17,791 nucleotides of DNA from the NCBI GenBank assembly GCA_902773045.1, contig CACYDE010000035.1:1-17791 (forward strand). The letters are read 5' to 3'. Below, one piece after another: positions 14,993 to 17,791 of the stretch. The notes under the pieces were generated by a model. The model had not been told where the DNA came from and searched no databases. It saw nothing but the letters and a program-made list of their open reading frames with translations. The stretch's first letter is position 1. Every line of letters starts with the position of its first letter. The DNA comes from an uncultured Ruminococcus sp. Lineage in GTDB: Bacteria; Bacillota; Clostridia; Oscillospirales; Acutalibacteraceae. Position numbers and translations under genes: made by a program.

Positions 14993-15153
14993 TAGATTTC
15001 GGCAATTATAGTTTGAAACAAGTCATTCAAAGTACAACTCTTACATTGCATTCTCGGCTTTAACGCTGTCCGCTTTACTTATCCGAGCGTAAAATTTTAG
15101 CAGGCACCTGCCAACTTGTTGACAATATAAAGCAAAAACTAATGCAAAAACTG

Positions 15154-15183
15154 ATTTGTCAACTAATTTTAAGGTTGACAAAT
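15154..15183. promoter_or_regulatory. Inverted repeat over the CHAP gene -35 box (putative operator)
   Basis: ATTTGTCAAC (15154-15163) and GTTGACAAAT (15174-15183) are perfect 10-base inverted arms separated by 10 AT-rich bases. The right arm contains the -35 hexamer. A third related site, TTGTTGACAA, lies at 15117-15126. Confidence 0.6.
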
Positions 15184-15203
15184 TATCCGCTATATGCTAA
15201 TCT
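15175..15203 (+). promoter_or_regulatory. Candidate promoter of the CHAP gene
   Basis: TTGACA (15175-15180) is followed after 17 bases by TAATCT (15198-15203), a weak -10 box. The predicted start lies about 75 bases before the ATG at 15286. Other TTGACA copies nearby make the choice uncertain. Confidence 0.5.
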
Positions 15204-15285
15204 TTATATTGTTATGTTACTGTTTTTTAACAATTGTAACGTTTCTGTATTAAAATTAAAAATTAGGGGTAAGGAGAATTTCAAA

Positions 15286-17655
15286 ATGAAAAGATCAATA
15301 AAATTATCCTCACTGTGTTTGGCGCTGCTTATGGTTTTCGGCTGTTTCACGGTCGATTTCCGGATTGATGCTCAAGCAGCATCGATCGACGACGCTGCTT
15401 CAAAAACGCAGGACAGATCCTACAACTATTCCAAAGCCTACGAACTCACCGGAAATCCCGGCGATGATCTCATCGAGGTCGCAAAGGCTCAGTTCGGACT
15501 CACAACAACCGCCCTTGGCTACACCGAAGACTGGTGCGCAAATTTCGTCAACGACTGCGCAAGACTCACCGGTATGCCGGATAATGTTATACCCTACAAC
15601 TATTCTTTGCGTGCAAGCTGCATGTACATGTACAATTATATGCTTCAGGTATGCGGCGCAAACATCGTCGAAGACGAAAAAGATCTTATGTCCGGCGATC
15701 TCGTTTTTTATGTGTGTCCGTCTTCAAACTTCTATCTTCACGTCGGGATCGTAGAAAACCCAGAAAGCTACATCGAGGGAAACTACGGTTCAATGGTTCA
15801 GCGGCTTCCGTTCAACTATAATTTCTCATGCTACATTCACCCGAGCAAAGAAAACAACACCGACACCGGTCACGTCAAAAGGATCTACGTTCGTCCGAAT
15901 TACAGCTCATCTCCGAAAAAACTTTACAGTTCAAAAAATCCCGACGATTATCCCAGACCCGAAAGAATATTGATGAACAAACGACCGGTCACTTCCTGCG
16001 GATTTGATGTCTGCTGGGTTCAGGCAATGCTTTGCAGACTTAACTGTTTTAATTCCGTCAACGGTATCTATGACTCGGCTACGGAAAACGCGGTAAAAGA
16101 ATTTCAAAAGAAATTCGGACTCGAAGCAAACGGGATCACAGACGAAAAAACCGTCTGCGCGATCGTTGACGCATGGAATGATATTATCTATCCAAAAATC
16201 ACAAGCTTTAAGATAAACAAGGATATATTCCTTTATAACGATAATGTCGTTATATCAGGCGAAGTTAAAAACACCGACAGATCCGAGATAGTAATAAAAG
16301 ACAGCGGTGACCGTGAGGTCAAAAAGTTCGAAGCGCCTTCCTGCGAGTTCAATGCAGGCGAACTTGGAGAAGGTGTTTTCAAAGCTCAGATCATCGCGGC
16401 GAATAAATACAAAACGATCACAGGACCTACTCTCTCATTCACTGTCGAAAAACCTGTTCCGTCCGCCGCAGCGCTTGAAATAACCGTCGGAAATACCCGC
16501 TCGGCTTCCGTGATAAGCTGGAACGAAACCGAAAACACCTCGGAATACGATATTTACATTATAAACACAAAAACAAACAGATACGCTGCCTTCAAGCAGA
16601 ACTTTACGGAAAGAAAATTCACCGTATTTCTCCCAGAAGGCGACTATGAAGTACATACGGTTTCGAAAAACCAATACGCGGCAACCGACAGCGAGAAATA
16701 CTCATTCACCATCTCCGAAGGAAATCCCGTGGATCTCGGTGATGAATTTTACGCCAGACTGCGCTTCTCTTGTGACGAGACCCTTTCGATCGGTGCAGAC
16801 TCCGAAAAAGGCAAGGTTCTTGAATCCGCAGCAACAAAATCACAGACATGGTATTTTCAAAAGCAAGACGACGGTTCCTATACCCTTACGAACTGTGATT
16901 CCGCAAAAATGCTGACTATAAACAGCGATTTCTTTTCAATGACCAAACCGAGCACATCGGTAACAAAAAAATGGTTCATAGCCGAATGTGACGGAAACTA
17001 TCTTTTTATCTCGGCGTTGGGAAACAAACTGATCTCGGTCAAAGACGGACAGCTGCTTCCTGAAAGAGCCGGCGACACTGAGCTTAAAGCGATCAACATT
17101 ATGAAAACAGAACCCGTTCACAATCACTCGATCACGGAACTTGTCAAGCCCGACTGCACTCATGACGGTCACGTACACTATCACTGCGATATATGCGGCG
17201 AAGATATAGACAGGGATCTTCACAGTGAAGGTCACCACTACGTAGAAACGAAATACAGCGACAACTACTCCGTTTTTGTATGTTCCGAATGCGGTGACAC
17301 ATATGAATCGGGAACAAGACCCGACACTCCGGACACTCCGGATACCCCCGATACTCCCGACACTCCCGATCCGGTCATTTCGCCCGACACCGCCACGATC
17401 CCTGAATACATTCTCGGAGATCTGGACGGAGACGGAGAAATAACGGCGAACGACGCTGTTATTATCCAAAGCATATCGGTCGGACTGACCGATATCGACG
17501 ACTTCACATTCGTTCTTGCCGACGTTGATATGGACGGAGAAATAACATCCGCAGACAGTCTTTCGGTTCTGAGAAGCTGTTTGATGCTTTTCACCGATGA
17601 CAAGGTAGGATTTGTTTTGAACGTTACATCCCTCACTGATGAACAGGTTCAGTAA
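15286..17655 (+). CDS. Secreted CHAP/NlpC-type cell-wall hydrolase with PG-binding domain, lectin-like domain and dockerin
   Basis: A 789-aa exported multidomain protein. The signal peptide spans 1-32 (ends AQAAS). A CHAP-like cysteine peptidase/amidase domain (about 59-185) has DWCANFV with nucleophile Cys84, His152 in YLHVGIVE, and a third polar residue probably in EGN (164-166). A PG_binding_1 domain (about 228-296) contains VNGIYDSATENAVKEFQ. Two Ig/Fn3-like segments (about 302-477) and a ricin-type beta-trefoil-like segment (about 485-606) follow. A Cys/His-rich region (611-673) has CXXC at 634/637 and 666/669. A Pro-Asp-Thr linker (679-696) leads to a type I dockerin (709-770) with two calcium loops. 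The frame is open 48 codons further upstream, but the ATG at 15286 has AAGGAG nearby and starts the signal peptide. Likely cuts peptidoglycan peptides while bound to a cohesin; the substrate bond is not known. Confidence 0.88.
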   Translation: MKRSIKLSSLCLALLMVFGCFTVDFRIDAQAASIDDAASKTQDRSYNYSKAYELTGNPGDDLIEVAKAQFGLTTTALGYTEDWCANFVNDCARLTGMPDNVIPYNYSLRASCMYMYNYMLQVCGANIVEDEKDLMSGDLVFYVCPSSNFYLHVGIVENPESYIEGNYGSMVQRLPFNYNFSCYIHPSKENNTDTGHVKRIYVRPNYSSSPKKLYSSKNPDDYPRPERILMNKRPVTSCGFDVCWVQAMLCRLNCFNSVNGIYDSATENAVKEFQKKFGLEANGITDEKTVCAIVDAWNDIIYPKITSFKINKDIFLYNDNVVISGEVKNTDRSEIVIKDSGDREVKKFEAPSCEFNAGELGEGVFKAQIIAANKYKTITGPTLSFTVEKPVPSAAALEITVGNTRSASVISWNETENTSEYDIYIINTKTNRYAAFKQNFTERKFTVFLPEGDYEVHTVSKNQYAATDSEKYSFTISEGNPVDLGDEFYARLRFSCDETLSIGADSEKGKVLESAATKSQTWYFQKQDDGSYTLTNCDSAKMLTINSDFFSMTKPSTSVTKKWFIAECDGNYLFISALGNKLISVKDGQLLPERAGDTELKAINIMKTEPVHNHSITELVKPDCTHDGHVHYHCDICGEDIDRDLHSEGHHYVETKYSDNYSVFVCSECGDTYESGTRPDTPDTPDTPDTPDTPDPVISPDTATIPEYILGDLDGDGEITANDAVIIQSISVGLTDIDDFTFVLADVDMDGEITSADSLSVLRSCLMLFTDDKVGFVLNVTSLTDEQVQ
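17320..17373 (+). repeat. 9-base repeats coding a Pro-Asp-Thr linker
   Basis: Six successive 9-base units, the last imperfect, encode Pro-Asp-Thr or Pro-Asp-Pro between the Cys/His-rich region and the dockerin. Synonymous codon changes break exact DNA identity, so the array is older than a recent slippage event. Confidence 0.85.
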
Positions 17656-17674
17656 TACTAATTTCTAATTAAAA

Positions 17675-17791
17675 CCTTTAAAAGATTTTCGAGGATGATT
17701 TTTACAAGACAAGGAAGAAGCCGCAGGAATACTGACGTATTTCAAGGCTGATGACGAAGTATTGCGGAAATCAGACCGAAAAGATTTAAAG
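17675..17791. repeat. Dispersed intergenic repeat, right-edge copy with imperfect inverted ends
   Basis: CTTTAAAAGATTTTCG at 17675 and CGAAAAGATTTAAAG at the window end are imperfect inverse complements. Inner arms CCGCAGGAATACT and AGTATTGCGG also pair with a small bulge, so the element can fold into a long irregular hairpin. Its core matches the left-edge repeat. No coding frame is credible. It lies about 20 bases after the CHAP gene stop codon and may double as its transcript end. Confidence 0.6.

Larger units (their letters stand above)
14605..15285. other. Divergent intergenic region between valS and the CHAP gene
   Basis: A 681-base gap. From left to right it holds a small hairpin just upstream of the valS ribosome site, a 283-bp MITE-like element with a long internal hairpin, the minus-strand valS promoter, about 180 bases with only minor dyads, and the plus-strand CHAP gene promoter with a dyad operator. 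No gene is evident, although the CHAP frame is open back to 15142. Confidence 0.7.

Noticed and set aside
14605..15141. T-box riboswitch upstream of valS
   Set aside because: The conserved T-box core is absent on the minus strand, and the large hairpins belong to the MITE-like element.
15142..15285. N-terminal extension of the CHAP protein by 48 codons
   Set aside because: It covers the promoter and dyad, lacks a ribosome site, and would place the signal peptide internally; the ATG at 15286 has an AAGGAG site.
16936..17636. Minus-strand frames opposite the 3' end of the CHAP gene
   Set aside because: They are antisense shadows of the Cys/His-rich, linker and dockerin codons and have no ribosome sites or domain content.

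Overview
The window reads as chromosomal DNA of an anaerobic, low-to-mid GC Gram-positive gut bacterium of the Clostridia, most likely a Ruminococcus relative (Oscillospiraceae). Two secreted proteins end in type I dockerins, one of them an alpha-amylase with a CBM26-like starch-binding module. That pairing is what is known from the amylosome of Ruminococcus bromii, so a starch-degrading relative is my best guess. The genus is inferred, not proven.

Layout. All housekeeping genes lie on the minus strand. From left to right: a repeat-rich edge (1-237); a cell-elongation pair, a PBP2-type transpeptidase (238-1629) downstream of an FHA-SEDS (RodA/FtsW) fusion (1670-3391); an rsmD - coaD - coiled-coil gene operon (5168 to 3594) with a near-consensus promoter and a terminator; uvrC (5290-7143); ptsH encoding HPr (7289-7552), with its own promoter and a textbook terminator; and rimM-trmD (8983 to 7735) as an overlapping pair. 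A 466-base gap follows, holding a 103-bp tandem repeat and the amylase terminator. Next come the dockerin alpha-amylase (9450-11570), with a consensus promoter overlapped by a perfect palindrome, and valS (11986-14604). The valS leader contains a 283-bp MITE-like element. The only plus-strand gene (15286-17655) encodes a large secreted CHAP/NlpC-type cell-wall hydrolase with a peptidoglycan-binding domain, a lectin-like domain, a Cys/His-rich region and a dockerin. The right edge ends in a copy of the repeat type seen at the left edge.

How the genes relate. The FHA-SEDS protein and the PBP should form a lateral-wall peptidoglycan polymerase/crosslinker pair. The CHAP protein would cut the same wall, and its dockerin implies that it is tethered to a cohesin. 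The amylase should be assembled on a cohesin scaffold to digest starch. HPr is the general sugar-transport and catabolite-control phosphocarrier. The remaining genes are core functions: rRNA and tRNA methylation, ribosome maturation, CoA synthesis, DNA repair and tRNA charging.

The most unusual signals are regulatory or mobile: the MITE just downstream of the predicted valS start site, dyad operators over the -35 boxes of both dockerin genes, and a 103-bp tandem repeat whose two copies fold differently. No CRISPR array, tRNA, rRNA or complete transposase gene was seen, and no wholly new multigene system is evident.
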